A stretch of DNA of 64,000 nt from DATFNI01 sp963787205 (GTDB taxonomy: Bacteria > Bacteroidota > Rhodothermia > Balneolales > DATFMH01): assembly GCA_963787205.1 (NCBI GenBank), contig CAWBCD010000012.1:1-64000 (forward strand). The letters are read 5' to 3'. Below, piece by piece: positions 17,511 to 26,985 of this stretch. Each line of letters opens with the position of its first letter. The stretch's first letter is position 1. A program made the position numbers and the translations under genes. A model generated the notes under the pieces. That model was not told the DNA's origin, made no database searches, and saw only the letters and a program-made list of their open reading frames with translations.

Positions 17511-20282
17511 TTAATTCGAGTATCTAAATCCGACACTGTAGCTTGCCCCGTATGTATTCCTGCCGACGATCAGACCATGGTTGGTATGAAGGACAGTCGG
17601 GGTATTCAGGAGATTGTCAAACTTCCCAAAAATGGTGAGATGATGGCCGAAGCTCTTTTCAACCGAGGCCGCGAGGGAAAGCATAGGTTTCTGATAATAA
17701 TCGGCGTGATAAAATTCGGTCACTTTGCTCAGCGTCTTCCCGATGTATTGCGCATCGAGCTGACCGAACAGACCCAACAAGTGATCGTTGTACATCATTG
17801 ACAGGTTAGCCACATTGTTTGATTGACCCTGCAGCGGCCGGCTCTCATATACGGTTTTAGTGCTGGTTGCCGTGTTATAAATTTTAGGCGACCTGATGCT
17901 TGAATGGGTATATGTGTAATTGCCTGTTAGTCCAAACGCGCCAAAAAACTTTGTGAATTGCAATTCCACCCCGTAGTTGTGCGCGGTTCCGAAGTTACTG
18001 GGCGTGTAGACAGGTTGTCCGGCACGACCAAATGATAAACTCGTCAGGGCATACTCAATGGGATCAACGATATTCTTGTAAAAGATACCTGCCATCAACT
18101 GGTCCTGCGGATCGGGAAACAGCTCGTACCGCAAGTCAATATTATCCGCTTTGGTATGCTTCAGATTCGGGTTTCCCTTCTGATCGTAGTACAAACCGGG
18201 CTGCGTATATGGCACCAGTTCATAATATCCAGGCCGTGCGATAGATTTGAAGTACGATAGCCTGATATCCTGACGCGCACTGAGATTATACCGAAAGTGG
18301 ATACTGGGCAGGAGGTCCGTGTATTTGATGTTGGCAGTCGTGGGGGCGTCATTTCTGAATGGCAGTGTATGAAATGCCTCCTGGGTGTTTTCAACCCTGA
18401 TCCCTCCAATTACTTGCAGCTTGTTGACTACGAACTTCGCCTGGATATATCCAGCTCCAATATTCTCAGATGCATCGTAATTGCTGTTGTCGTACTGGGC
18501 AGTCCCGAGCGGATTATAAACCAGCCATTGAACATTATATATGCCATGATAGTATTCGGCCCCACCGGTTGTCGCATCCGGCTTGGGTTTCAGCGTATAC
18601 ATATCCTGCTGGTTATACCTGGTTTTTCTGCGATACAAACCGCCTGCTTTCAGCTCAAGATTCTGTCCTGCTAAAAGGGCACGGTAGGTCAGATCTGCTT
18701 TTCCGGTATAGTCGTGGTCGTTATTGTGCTGCCACTGACGATTCCCGCCATAAAACTGTTCCGGGGTTACAATTCCACCTAGACGGGCATTATAAATGTT
18801 GGTAATCTCTGCCCTGTCCGGTTCCTGCTTGCCGGCGATAGCCATCACAGCTGCCCAATTGAACAGCAACCGGTTCGTCAGCAGATGCCGGCCACCAAGC
18901 TTCAGATTCTCAATCTGTTGTCTCTGGGTCAGAGATCGAATGGTGTTGGTGATATACCCGGTTCCCGGGCCTGTTCTCTGATCATCTGCATATAGTACCG
19001 TATCAATACTTGTGCGAGCTTGTGCGAAGTAGGAATAGATGAACACATTATCCAGGCTCAGCTTGTTATTTGCATTGATTGTGTAATCGAGATGGGAATT
19101 GAGTCCATTGTTAAGTTGCTGAGAGGAAATTGATCTCCCTGTCACATCCAGATGGATATACTGATTGTCGCTGTTGGGCTTTGGAGCTATCGAATAGAAA
19201 ACCCCGTTCGTACCATGATACCCATTCTGAAATTCGTCTCCGACCAACACGCCCAGCCTGCTGTGGAAAAATCGCCTTCCCCATGTCACGCCTATGGTTC
19301 CATTTGGTGGGACCGTCTTTGATTGGAAATCGAGATTTGACCTCGTAAAATCAGATGGTTGAACTTTGTAGTTAAGTCCATTAATCTGACTTGGACTTTT
19401 CTGTTTTACGACGGATTGGCTAAAGGAAGTGTATGGCCTGTTGATCAACATTTGGCTGTACCCGCCGGAAGCCTGTATCCGCAACAATGGTTTATCCGGA
19501 GCATCTTTGGTAACCAGGTTAACGGTACCACCAGTGGCGTCAGCTTCCATATCAGGTAAAAGGGTCTTGCTGACCACAATACGTCTAAGCAAATCAGACG
19601 GGATGATATTGAGCGATACAAACCGCGACTTATCGTTTGGACTCGGTATCTTGATTCCGTCGATCAGTGTATTGTTGTATCGTGGTTCCATCCCCCGAAT
19701 GATGGAATAGGATTCCCCAGATCCGGCCGACTTTTGGAGGGTTACTCCGGAAAGCCTCTGCAATACCTTTGCGGCATTGATATCCGGAGAACTCACCATC
19801 GCCTGCGAACCGATCACATTCTCCTCATTATCCGCATTTTTTTCTGTAAGGCGAGATGAGGTTTCAGTGGATTTATCCATCTTGCCAAAAACAGCTATGG
19901 ACTTCATCTGGCTGGTATTCTCCCGCAAACCTATATCGAGCTTAAGAGTCTGATTTGCAGAGAGGTCAATCTCCTTTTTGTAGGTTATATATCCGATGTA
20001 CTTGACCTCTATTGTATAATGTCCCGCTGGCACCCCCTTTATCGTGTAGTTCCCATTCACATCCGATGCCGCAGCATAGGACGTGTTTGTTAAGTACACC
20101 GATGCCTCGATCAGTGGTTCATTATTATTCTTGTCGTATATCTTTCCTTTGATCACTGCCGCATGCACAGCAAATGTCATACAGCAGAGAAGGCCAAAAA
20201 TCAAAGAAAGAGACCTGAACCGATTATGTGTGTGGATATTTGCAGTTATTGAATAATAACAGATGGTATTAGAGGCTTTCAT
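17511..20282 (-). CDS. TonB-dependent receptor with carboxypeptidase-regulatory-like domain
   Basis: A 923-residue outer-membrane receptor. The signal sequence (~1-42, ending AVHAA) is followed by a CarboxypepD_reg-like domain (~44-130: IKGKIYDKNNNEPLIEASVYL), a plug domain (~150-270, with SIIRGMEPRYNNTLIDGIKIP and ADATGGTVNLVTKD) and a 22-strand barrel to the C-terminal aromatic residue region (YSVGFRYSN). It takes up an unknown ligand using TonB energy. The beta-helix lipoprotein gene follows at a 45 bp gap and probably belongs to the same transcript. The N-terminal domain is typical of Bacteroidota receptors. Confidence 0.9.
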   Translation of the reverse strand: MKASNTICYYSITANIHTHNRFRSLSLIFGLLCCMTFAVHAAVIKGKIYDKNNNEPLIEASVYLTNTSYAAASDVNGNYTIKGVPAGHYTIEVKYIGYITYKKEIDLSANQTLKLDIGLRENTSQMKSIAVFGKMDKSTETSSRLTEKNADNEENVIGSQAMVSSPDINAAKVLQRLSGVTLQKSAGSGESYSIIRGMEPRYNNTLIDGIKIPSPNDKSRFVSLNIIPSDLLRRIVVSKTLLPDMEADATGGTVNLVTKDAPDKPLLRIQASGGYSQMLINRPYTSFSQSVVKQKSPSQINGLNYKVQPSDFTRSNLDFQSKTVPPNGTIGVTWGRRFFHSRLGVLVGDEFQNGYHGTNGVFYSIAPKPNSDNQYIHLDVTGRSISSQQLNNGLNSHLDYTINANNKLSLDNVFIYSYFAQARTSIDTVLYADDQRTGPGTGYITNTIRSLTQRQQIENLKLGGRHLLTNRLLFNWAAVMAIAGKQEPDRAEITNIYNARLGGIVTPEQFYGGNRQWQHNNDHDYTGKADLTYRALLAGQNLELKAGGLYRRKTRYNQQDMYTLKPKPDATTGGAEYYHGIYNVQWLVYNPLGTAQYDNSNYDASENIGAGYIQAKFVVNKLQVIGGIRVENTQEAFHTLPFRNDAPTTANIKYTDLLPSIHFRYNLSARQDIRLSYFKSIARPGYYELVPYTQPGLYYDQKGNPNLKHTKADNIDLRYELFPDPQDQLMAGIFYKNIVDPIEYALTSLSFGRAGQPVYTPSNFGTAHNYGVELQFTKFFGAFGLTGNYTYTHSSIRSPKIYNTATSTKTVYESRPLQGQSNNVANLSMMYNDHLLGLFGQLDAQYIGKTLSKVTEFYHADYYQKPMLSLAASVEKSFGHHLTIFGKFDNLLNTPTVLHTNHGLIVGRNTYGASYSVGFRYSN

Positions 20283-20675
20283 TCGTCTGATTACTGGTCA
20301 TTGTTGAAGTATTATTCGAACCAGCAGAATGATAGCCGTGGCTGATTAATGGAATGTTGCCTTAGCGTTAAATATTGATTAGGCTAACGTGAAGGAGAGA
20401 TTAAATAAATCTGAATTCTGGTAAAATTTGTAATTGCCGGAGAAAATAGGTCCACCGTAGAATGGGAGTAAAAGTGGTTGTACTTAATAATTTAAAAAGG
20501 AAGGAAAAAACCTATTTAATTTAGCTATTTACACAAATATTATAAGCACCTCTCACCAGTTTTTTAAGATTTTATGACGTCCAAATATCCATGTATGCAA
20601 TTGATATTCAAATAATTAACCATATTGAGATGTTTGAGATTTTACCACTGTATTAGAGCCAGTCGGGTAAAACGC
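20283..20675. other. Intergenic region without a recognisable gene
   Basis: This 393 bp AT-rich gap must contain the promoter of the minus-strand TonB receptor. I found no RNA gene, terminator with a U-tract or conserved repeat here. A TTCAGATT segment on the minus strand near 20410 resembles half of the TTCA motif seen elsewhere, but the second half-site is missing. Confidence 0.4.
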
Positions 20676-21539
20676 TCATTCGTCCAAATAACGTTTTGTG
20701 ATATCGTTATAAGAATCAATTCGTCTGTCCCGGTAAAACGGCCAGATCCGGTGCTGTTGTTCGATGGCACTGAAATCACACTCTGCCATCAGTATTCCCT
20801 CTTGCTCATCTCCCTGGATTAGTAATTCGCCGAAGGGTCCGGCTACAAACGATCCTCCCCAAAAGGTTAAGTCTCCCTCGGTTCCCACTCGGTTTATGGA
20901 CGCCACGTAACAGCCGTTTGCAATAGCGTGACTACGTTGTATGGTGGTCCATGCATCTTTAAATTGTTTTTTTTCCTCTTCCGATTCAGTGGCGAGCGTA
21001 CCGATTGCTGTTGGATAAACTAGAATATCAGCACCTTTCAACGCTGTAATTCGGGCAGCTTCCGGATACCACTGGTCCCAGCAAATGAGTACTCCCACCC
21101 TGCCATATTTTGTAGGGAATACATGGTATCCAAGATCACCCGGGGTGAAGTAATATTTTTCATAAAATCCCGGATCTTCCGGGATATGCATCTTGCGGTA
21201 TTTACCCATATATGATCCGTCGGCATCAATTACGGCAGCTGTATTGTAATAGACGCCGCGCGCACGTTTCTCGAAATACGGAAGGACGAGGACTACATCA
21301 TGTTCGGCAGCCAGCCGCGACATCCTTTCGGAAACCGGACCCGGAACCTGTTCGGCTAGATCAAAGTAATGGTCATCTTCTGTCTGGCAAAAATAACGTG
21401 TTGTGAATAATTCCTGCAATAAGATGATTTTTGAACCTTTGGATGCGGCTTCTCTAATGCGATATTCCGCCTTCTCAAGATTTTTCCGTGGATCTGCTTC
21501 ACACGACATTTGTATCAGACCAACTGTTGTCTTCATCAT
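20676..21539 (-). CDS. aguB: N-carbamoylputrescine amidase (nitrilase superfamily)
   Basis: A 287-residue carbon-nitrogen hydrolase that converts N-carbamoylputrescine to putrescine, CO2 and ammonia in polyamine synthesis. The catalytic triad is visible: E43 in LLQELF, K116 in YRKMHIPED and C153 in LICWDQWYPE. The motifs around Cys and the IWPFYRDRRIDSY end are those of the AguB branch. I chose the start at 21539 (MMKTTVGLIQMSC), because a GGAAG site lies just upstream and family proteins begin there; the open frame extends 15 codons further. Agmatine deiminase, its usual partner, is not in this window. Confidence 0.88.
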   Translation of the reverse strand: MMKTTVGLIQMSCEADPRKNLEKAEYRIREAASKGSKIILLQELFTTRYFCQTEDDHYFDLAEQVPGPVSERMSRLAAEHDVVLVLPYFEKRARGVYYNTAAVIDADGSYMGKYRKMHIPEDPGFYEKYYFTPGDLGYHVFPTKYGRVGVLICWDQWYPEAARITALKGADILVYPTAIGTLATESEEEKKQFKDAWTTIQRSHAIANGCYVASINRVGTEGDLTFWGGSFVAGPFGELLIQGDEQEGILMAECDFSAIEQQHRIWPFYRDRRIDSYNDITKRYLDE

Positions 21540-21646
21540 AATCCGATCTTCCATGTTTATTCGACTTGACCATTTGCGCTGCAACTGATCTGCAAACGGT
21601 TAAAGATAGGAAAGTGTACAGACTTTTTGAGGAAAATCAGATCTGA

Positions 21647-22390
21647 TCAGACAAGTTTACAAGTCCAGTCCATGAGAAATTCGTTTTCTTTTCTGAGTGC
21701 CTCCTGGTTAATGAGTCCGCGACTCAAAGCCAGTGTCAGAGCCCGTGTCCTTGGATTAAACACATAACCCCAGTCTCCATTTATGATCTGCTCGTCAGAC
21801 ACGCCCAGTTTCTGATACAGTGATGCCAGTCTATTCTGTACGCCTCGCCTGGTGATAAAACGCCGGTTGGCAATTGCGTTATCTGACAACCCCAGTGCCA
21901 AATCCACCAATGTTTCGTATTCCACATCGGTTAGTCCATTTGTCTTGTCAAAGGTTGTCTGCCTGAGTTTTCGAATGGTCGGATCAATCCAGCACTGGTC
22001 ATATTCAAGGATATACTCGACGGCATTTAAGATTTTATCATCCAGCGCAGTTTTAATAATAAAACCATAAATGGCGTTAGGTGGAACTATGGGGAACAAC
22101 TTTCTGACATACATTTCATCAGAATGCTGGCTCCAGAACAAAATACGCTGACTGTTGTCGTGTTCCCAGGCATACTTAGCAACGTCGATACCGGAACGAT
22201 CCCCTGGCAATTGGAGATCAAAAATACACAGATCCGGTTTCAGCTCACTCAATATTTCTATAGCATCATCACTGTGTTCAACATCGACGATACGAACTGA
22301 TCCTCCATGTACTTCTTCAATCAAATCCCGAATATAATGGCGGTGAAGCGAATCGTCGTCCAGTATTAAGATGTTGCGAGGCCGATCCAT
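21647..22390 (-). CDS. Response regulator with LuxR-like output
   Basis: A 247-residue protein. An N-terminal receiver domain (1-~130) carries the acidic cluster D11-D12-D13 and phospho-acceptor D58 in CIFDLQLPGD. The C-terminal segment (~150-205: LTDVEYETLVDLALGLSDNAIANRRFITRRGVQNRLASLYQKLGV in pattern) resembles a LuxR/GerE helix-turn-helix, though the motif is divergent. About 40 extra residues follow. No kinase gene is adjacent, so it is an orphan. The family binds DNA as a dimer after phosphorylation; targets are unknown. Confidence 0.75.
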   Translation of the reverse strand: MDRPRNILILDDDSLHRHYIRDLIEEVHGGSVRIVDVEHSDDAIEILSELKPDLCIFDLQLPGDRSGIDVAKYAWEHDNSQRILFWSQHSDEMYVRKLFPIVPPNAIYGFIIKTALDDKILNAVEYILEYDQCWIDPTIRKLRQTTFDKTNGLTDVEYETLVDLALGLSDNAIANRRFITRRGVQNRLASLYQKLGVSDEQIINGDWGYVFNPRTRALTLALSRGLINQEALRKENEFLMDWTCKLV

Positions 22391-22472
22391 AAGCTTAAGT
22401 AACTAACTCGTTTTTACTATTACAAATTCTCAAGACAGATAACTGACCAATCCATAATCAAGATATTAAGAA

Positions 22473-22502
22473 AAGCCCTACCTATAAATAACAGGAGGGC
22501 TT
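22473..22502 (-). terminator. Possible rho-independent terminator
   Basis: AAGCCCT and AGGGCTT form a 7 bp stem with a 16 nt loop, followed on the minus strand by TTTTCTT. It lies 197 bp after the O-methyltransferase stop codon and upstream of the response regulator, so it could separate the two transcripts. The large loop lowers confidence. Confidence 0.4.
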
Positions 22503-22584
22503 AACTAGTGCTCAAGTACGTCCAGATGCCAGATTCAATAACACATTTAACCCTCTTTGATATACCCCAAAATCCTCCAACAAT

Positions 22585-22622
22585 CTGTTTTAAAGATTAA
22601 GCTAATACATATCTTAAAACAG
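22585..22622. repeat. Inverted repeat in intergenic DNA
   Basis: CTGTTTTAAAGAT and ATCTTAAAACAG pair over 12 bp with one bulged base and a 13 nt loop. No U-tract follows. The surrounding 308 bp gap (22391-22698) contains no gene besides this and the terminator-like hairpin at 22473-22502. Confidence 0.4.
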
Positions 22623-22698
22623 GTGCAAATAGTCAATTCGAAACTGTGCAATTACACAGTCTGCTCTGGCAACACCAAGCGGATATTCCAGTCGTTTA

Positions 22699-23334
22699 CT
22701 ACCGAACCCTTCTAACAAGGTTGATGCCATCCCGAATTGTTAACAAAACATTCTCAACCGATGGATCATCGAAAATCAAACGATTGAGTCGATCGATTGC
22801 TTTTGATTTTTCGTCGGATCGATCAATCACTTTTCCATCCCAAAAGGCATTGTCGACAATTAACAGGCCTCCAACTTTTAACATCGGATGAAGAATCCGG
22901 TAATATTCCGGATAATTGTTTTTATCTGCATCGAGGAAGATCAGGTCGAAAGATCCCTTTATCTTCTTTAATGTTTCCAATGCCGGTCCCATTTTTACAG
23001 ATATTTTGTGGCCGCAGGGACTTTTTTCAAAAAAACGTCGGGCAATATTGGCATACCGTTCATTTGTATCGCACGTAATGATATTTCCATCATCCGGCAG
23101 AGCCTCAGCCATGGTAAGTGCCGAATACCCGGTGAACATCCCGATCTCCAGGATTCTCTTTGCACCTGTCAACTGAATCAACATTCTCAAAAACCGGCCC
23201 TCCAGTTTCCCACTGAGCATCTGGTCGTATTCGAGTTCTTCGTGCGTCGTTTTTGAGATATTCAACAGAAGCTCCGACTCATCCAAGCTTAATGTTTTTG
23301 CATATTTCTCAATATCGGGATTAATCAATTCCAT
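22699..23334 (-). CDS. Class I SAM-dependent O-methyltransferase
   Basis: A 211-residue enzyme of the caffeoyl-CoA/catechol O-methyltransferase family. The SAM-binding motif I is RILEIGMFTGYSALTMAEAL (~60-79). The acidic ribose-binding segment IITCDTNE and the metal-binding region DLIFLDADKNNYPEYY, with a later DNAFWDG, are typical of Mg2+-dependent members. The start at 23334 (MELINPDIEKYA) has GAGGAT six bases upstream and fits the family; the frame remains open for 15 codons before it. Substrate unknown. Monocistronic, divergent from xerC. Confidence 0.85.
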   Translation of the reverse strand: MELINPDIEKYAKTLSLDESELLLNISKTTHEELEYDQMLSGKLEGRFLRMLIQLTGAKRILEIGMFTGYSALTMAEALPDDGNIITCDTNERYANIARRFFEKSPCGHKISVKMGPALETLKKIKGSFDLIFLDADKNNYPEYYRILHPMLKVGGLLIVDNAFWDGKVIDRSDEKSKAIDRLNRLIFDDPSVENVLLTIRDGINLVRRVR

Positions 23335-23586
23335 AATATCCTCTTTTTTTTCCAAAAAATATGAACATTTAGACGCCAATCTGATGTTTTAAAGATGGAA
23401 TATAAAACGGTTGAAAAGTTTTTTGATCAAACCGGATAATTTTCTTGCGGATGGGCATACTTGATCGTTATAATGATTTGTGCGGTTAAAAAATTTCGAT
23501 GTAATATATTAAACAGACCTGCCCCCACGGCCATGCCGTTTTGTTCTTTTTTTCTTTTTCGCAGAAAATGCCATATTAATTATTAG

Positions 23587-24561
23587 ATGAAAGAGGCCAT
23601 TAAAGCATACTTGCAATATCTGGAAATCGAGCGAAACGCCTCGGTTCATACCATTACGGCATACCAGAATGACCTGAACCAGTTCGAAATGTTTATTGCG
23701 GGGTTTATTAAACAGTCTGATCCGGAGCCGAAAAAGGTCACCCGACCGATATTGCGTCTTTGGATGGGACAATTATCAGACGATGGGTTATCGAAGAGCA
23801 GCATTGCCCGAAAAGCGGCATCGCTGCGATCTTTTTTCCGATATTGCTATCGACGCGGTTATGTTCAATCTAATCCTGCCCAGCATCTTATTATTCCAAG
23901 AAGAGAAAAGAAACTTCCGCAGACAGTCAGTGAGCATGATATCGAGGATATCATGGGTTTGATTGACCTCACCACAGATGAAGGACTCAGGGACCGGGCC
24001 ATTTTTGAACTATTTTATGGAGCCGGTATCCGTCTGAGGGAATTAGTGTCCATCGATCTTCCCGATATGGATCTCAAAAGACGGCAGTTACGGGTCATGG
24101 GTAAAGGATCCAAGGAACGGATTGTTCCATTTGGGAAACAGGCGCAAAACGCACTGACGGAATACCTGAAGATCCGATATCTGTTTCAGGATGCTCGGTC
24201 GCTTGATACGGCATTATTCCTGACCAAAAAAGGCAAGCGTTTGTATCCAAGGGCGGTTCAACGCATTGTTCAGAAATATCTGGCCCTTGCGAGTGAAGTA
24301 TCGCAAAAAAGTCCGCATGTGCTGCGGCACAGCTTCGCAACACATCTGCTCGACCGGGGTGTAGATATCCGGGTGATCAAAGAACTGTTGGGCCATGCCA
24401 ATCTGGCTGCAACCCAGGTTTACACCCATACCAGCCTCGATCATCTTCGAAAAGTATACAACAAAGCCCATCCCAGGGCAGAAACAACTAATCCACCTTC
24501 GGATTCCGGAAACTTGCGGGATTCATCGGTGGGCAAACAATTGAAAAGGAGCGACATATGA
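23587..24561 (+). CDS. xerC: Tyrosine recombinase XerC/XerD-like
   Basis: A 324-residue site-specific recombinase. The N-terminal SAM-like core-binding domain (5-95) is followed by the catalytic domain with R149 (GIRLREL), the MGKGSKER lysine region, H244-x-x-R247 (HVLRHSFATH), H270 (LLGHANL) and nucleophile Y279 (TQVYTHTS). The set is complete, so it should resolve chromosome dimers at dif. About 25 extra residues follow the usual C-terminus. The stop codon overlaps the hpf start (ATGA), and the xerC-hpf pairing is a recurrent housekeeping arrangement in this phylum, so I prefer chromosomal XerC over a phage integrase. Confidence 0.88.
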   Translation: MKEAIKAYLQYLEIERNASVHTITAYQNDLNQFEMFIAGFIKQSDPEPKKVTRPILRLWMGQLSDDGLSKSSIARKAASLRSFFRYCYRRGYVQSNPAQHLIIPRREKKLPQTVSEHDIEDIMGLIDLTTDEGLRDRAIFELFYGAGIRLRELVSIDLPDMDLKRRQLRVMGKGSKERIVPFGKQAQNALTEYLKIRYLFQDARSLDTALFLTKKGKRLYPRAVQRIVQKYLALASEVSQKSPHVLRHSFATHLLDRGVDIRVIKELLGHANLAATQVYTHTSLDHLRKVYNKAHPRAETTNPPSDSGNLRDSSVGKQLKRSDI

Positions 24562-24857
24562 ATACCACCATCACAGCACGTCACTTTACAGCTAGTGATC
24601 GACTCCAACAATTTGCCAACGAAAATGTAAATAAACTTGAAAAATTTTATGATGGATTAATGAGTTGTGATATCGTTTTTATGCCTAATGAATCTGCTGA
24701 AAATCCTCAAAAAGTTGAACTTAAACTGAAAGTAGCCAGAACATTTTTAACAGCCAACGAAGAAGCTCCAACCTATGAACAAGCCATTATGAAAGCTGCT
24801 GAAGACCTGCGAAAACAACTGATCAAATACAAAGAGAAACATCTACAATACAAATAG
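24558..24857 (+). CDS. hpf: Ribosome hibernation-promoting factor, short form
   Basis: A 99-residue HPF/RaiA-fold protein (beta-alpha-beta-beta-beta-alpha). It binds the 30S decoding site and silences ribosomes in stationary phase. The N-terminal strand MNTTITARHFTASDRLQQFA and the C-terminal helix EQAIMKAAEDLRKQLIKYK with its basic tail fit the family. It lacks the C-terminal dimerisation domain of long HPF. Its start overlaps the xerC stop by ATGA, which implies coupled translation, and hprK follows within 10 bp. Confidence 0.9.
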   Translation: MNTTITARHFTASDRLQQFANENVNKLEKFYDGLMSCDIVFMPNESAENPQKVELKLKVARTFLTANEEAPTYEQAIMKAAEDLRKQLIKYKEKHLQYK

Positions 24858-24866
24858 ACATTGACC

Positions 24867-25895
24867 ATGGTACTACAACCATATCCGCCTATTCCCAAAA
24901 AAGAAAAGATCAGTGTTGCAGAACTGGTTAAACAGCTCAAAGAACGGCTGCCTGTTGATCTCGAGGCTCATAATCATGGAGTAAATCTTGATGAACGGTA
25001 CGTGACCGAGGCGGAACTTCACCGCCCCGGTCTTGCCCTTGCCGGATATGTTGAGTTGTTTACCTATCATCGCATACAGATCCTCGGGAATACTGAGAAG
25101 CAATTCCTCGACTACCTTTCAGGGGATGAGCGCACGTCGGCTTTTCAAAATCTTATTCAGTTTAGTTTGCCGATCATCTTTCTGACTGACAATAACAATC
25201 TGGATGACGAGCTGGTCAAGATGGCCACCGATGCCAGTATACCGATCTTTGGCACTTCTCTTGGAACGACTAAATTCATGTTTATGCTGCGCGATTTTCT
25301 CGAAGATCAGTTTGCAGTACAAACGATGGTGCACGGTTCTATGGTCGATGTGTATGGGATTGGTATCCTTATAACCGGAAAATCGGGGATCGGAAAAAGT
25401 GAGGTTGCGCTCGACCTTGTCGAACGAGGACACCGTCTCGTCGGAGACGATGTGGTGATTCTTACCAAGAAAAGCAATGTGCTTATGGCCTCAGCCACGG
25501 AAATAAACAAGCATTTTATGGAAATCAGAGGTCTGGGCATCATCGACGTTATGTCAATGTTTGGGATTCGTGCCATTCGCTATCAAAAAAGGCTTGAAGT
25601 TGTTGTCGAACTTTGTCTGTGGGAAGAATCTGAAAACATTGACAGAACAGGTCTTGATCAACAACATTTTTCTATCCTGGGTGTGGATATTCCCTATATA
25701 CGTCTACCAATCACCCCAGGCAAGAACATAACTGTTATTGCAGAAGTTATCGCGATGAATCATTTATTGTCTCATTACGGTTATGACGCGGCAAAAGCAT
25801 TCCAGGAAAAGATTCGTGAACACATAGCCGAAAAGAGCAAAAAAACAAAACCTCCCCAACGAGCTATTGAATATTTTGAGGGTGATGTAGAATAA
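24867..25895 (+). CDS. hprK: HPr kinase/phosphorylase
   Basis: A 342-residue enzyme that phosphorylates and dephosphorylates Ser46 of HPr or a relative. The N-terminal HPr(Ser)-K domain (~10-140) is followed by the P-loop GKSGIGKSEVALD (G171-K177-S178) and the HPrK signature EIRGLGIIDVMSMFGIRAIR region (~217-236). I chose ATG 24867; a TTG at 24861 in the same frame is possible, and neither has a clear ribosome site. It follows hpf by 9 bp. No PTS enzyme or HPr gene is in the window. In FCB bacteria this gene often stands without a full sugar PTS. Confidence 0.93.
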   Translation: MVLQPYPPIPKKEKISVAELVKQLKERLPVDLEAHNHGVNLDERYVTEAELHRPGLALAGYVELFTYHRIQILGNTEKQFLDYLSGDERTSAFQNLIQFSLPIIFLTDNNNLDDELVKMATDASIPIFGTSLGTTKFMFMLRDFLEDQFAVQTMVHGSMVDVYGIGILITGKSGIGKSEVALDLVERGHRLVGDDVVILTKKSNVLMASATEINKHFMEIRGLGIIDVMSMFGIRAIRYQKRLEVVVELCLWEESENIDRTGLDQQHFSILGVDIPYIRLPITPGKNITVIAEVIAMNHLLSHYGYDAAKAFQEKIREHIAEKSKKTKPPQRAIEYFEGDVE

Positions 25896-25983
25896 TTATC
25901 AAAACCTAATAAAACCCAACAGTGGAATTGGATATGCAGGGTATTATTTATACTTTCCCCAAGTTTCTTAAACCCCATTTACA

Positions 25984-26976
25984 GTGTCCGATAACCACTC
26001 CATGGACTCACAGAAATATTTTTACTACGACGAACACGAATGTAAATTAGTTCCCGTTCACTACAATGCGTTCGAAAAGATCGTATACAATGCCTGTCTG
26101 TGGCTGATCACCGGAATCGTCATGGCGGGAATTGGCATTACTATTCTTGCATCTACTGCCGGAACCCCTGCAGAAATAACGCTTAAAGCAGAAAATCATG
26201 TTCTGATTCAACAACTCGGCAAGACTAAGAAAACGATCCTGAGTATTGACACCCGGATCGATTCCCTGGCTAAAACGGACAATGATATTTACCGTTCCGT
26301 CCTCGGCATGAAATCAATCTCAAACGGGGAAAGAGAAGCCGGGGTCGGTGGTGCTGACATCTATGCAAAATTTGATTCCTACAGCGATCCGGCCGCCCAT
26401 GTACTAAAATGGACGGCCCGGAATCTGGAAATCATACAGCGCAAAATCAACATCCAAAAAGTCAGCTTCTCCGAAATCAAAGATTATTATAACAAAAACA
26501 AGATTCGTCTGGCTCATACTCCTGCCATCCGCCCTGTAAAGGGTATTGTATTGAGTGGGTTCGGCATGCGCTATCATCCCATATTGCATATCATGCGCAT
26601 GCATGAAGGCCTCGATTTCAGAGCAAAAGTGGGCACTCCGGTCCACGCAACGGCTGATGGAGTTATAAAATTTGCAGCCCGTGATGGAACATACGGAAAC
26701 TTGGTGGAAATTGATCATGGGTATGGTTTTCAGACCCGATATGCCCACCTTTCAAAATTTGCAAAAGGTATCCGGCCGGGCAAGAAGGTAAAACGTGGCG
26801 ATATTATTGCTTACACGGGAGATACGGGACTCACCGAAGGACCACACCTTCATTATGAAGTCAGGATTAATGGAACACCCGTAAATCCTCTTTACTATTT
26901 GTTCGGGGATCTGACTCCGGAGGAGTACAGCAGCTTCAAAAAGATTGCCAAAGAGAACACCAGCTCTCTCGATTAA
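25984..26976 (+). CDS. M23-family metallopeptidase (LytM-type), membrane-anchored
   Basis: A 330-residue murein endopeptidase candidate. A cytoplasmic segment (1-30) precedes one transmembrane helix (~38-60: LWLITGIVMAGIGITILAS), a coiled-coil-like stalk (~75-120), and the C-terminal LytM domain (~185-310). The zinc ligands are visible in HEGLDFRA (His and Asp) and HLHYEV. The start is GTG at 25984; ATG at 26002 is an alternative, and no ribosome site decides between them. It follows hprK by 88 bp and ends 10 bp from a broken trmH on the other strand. Homologues with this layout cleave peptidoglycan cross-links during cell-shape control or division. Confidence 0.88.
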   Translation: MSDNHSMDSQKYFYYDEHECKLVPVHYNAFEKIVYNACLWLITGIVMAGIGITILASTAGTPAEITLKAENHVLIQQLGKTKKTILSIDTRIDSLAKTDNDIYRSVLGMKSISNGEREAGVGGADIYAKFDSYSDPAAHVLKWTARNLEIIQRKINIQKVSFSEIKDYYNKNKIRLAHTPAIRPVKGIVLSGFGMRYHPILHIMRMHEGLDFRAKVGTPVHATADGVIKFAARDGTYGNLVEIDHGYGFQTRYAHLSKFAKGIRPGKKVKRGDIIAYTGDTGLTEGPHLHYEVRINGTPVNPLYYLFGDLTPEEYSSFKKIAKENTSSLD

Positions 26977-26985
26977 CAGGCATCT

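Noticed and set aside
23587..24561. Phage or island integrase
   Set aside because: It overlaps hpf and precedes hprK in a housekeeping arrangement. No attachment repeats, tRNA or phage genes are near, so XerC is the better call.
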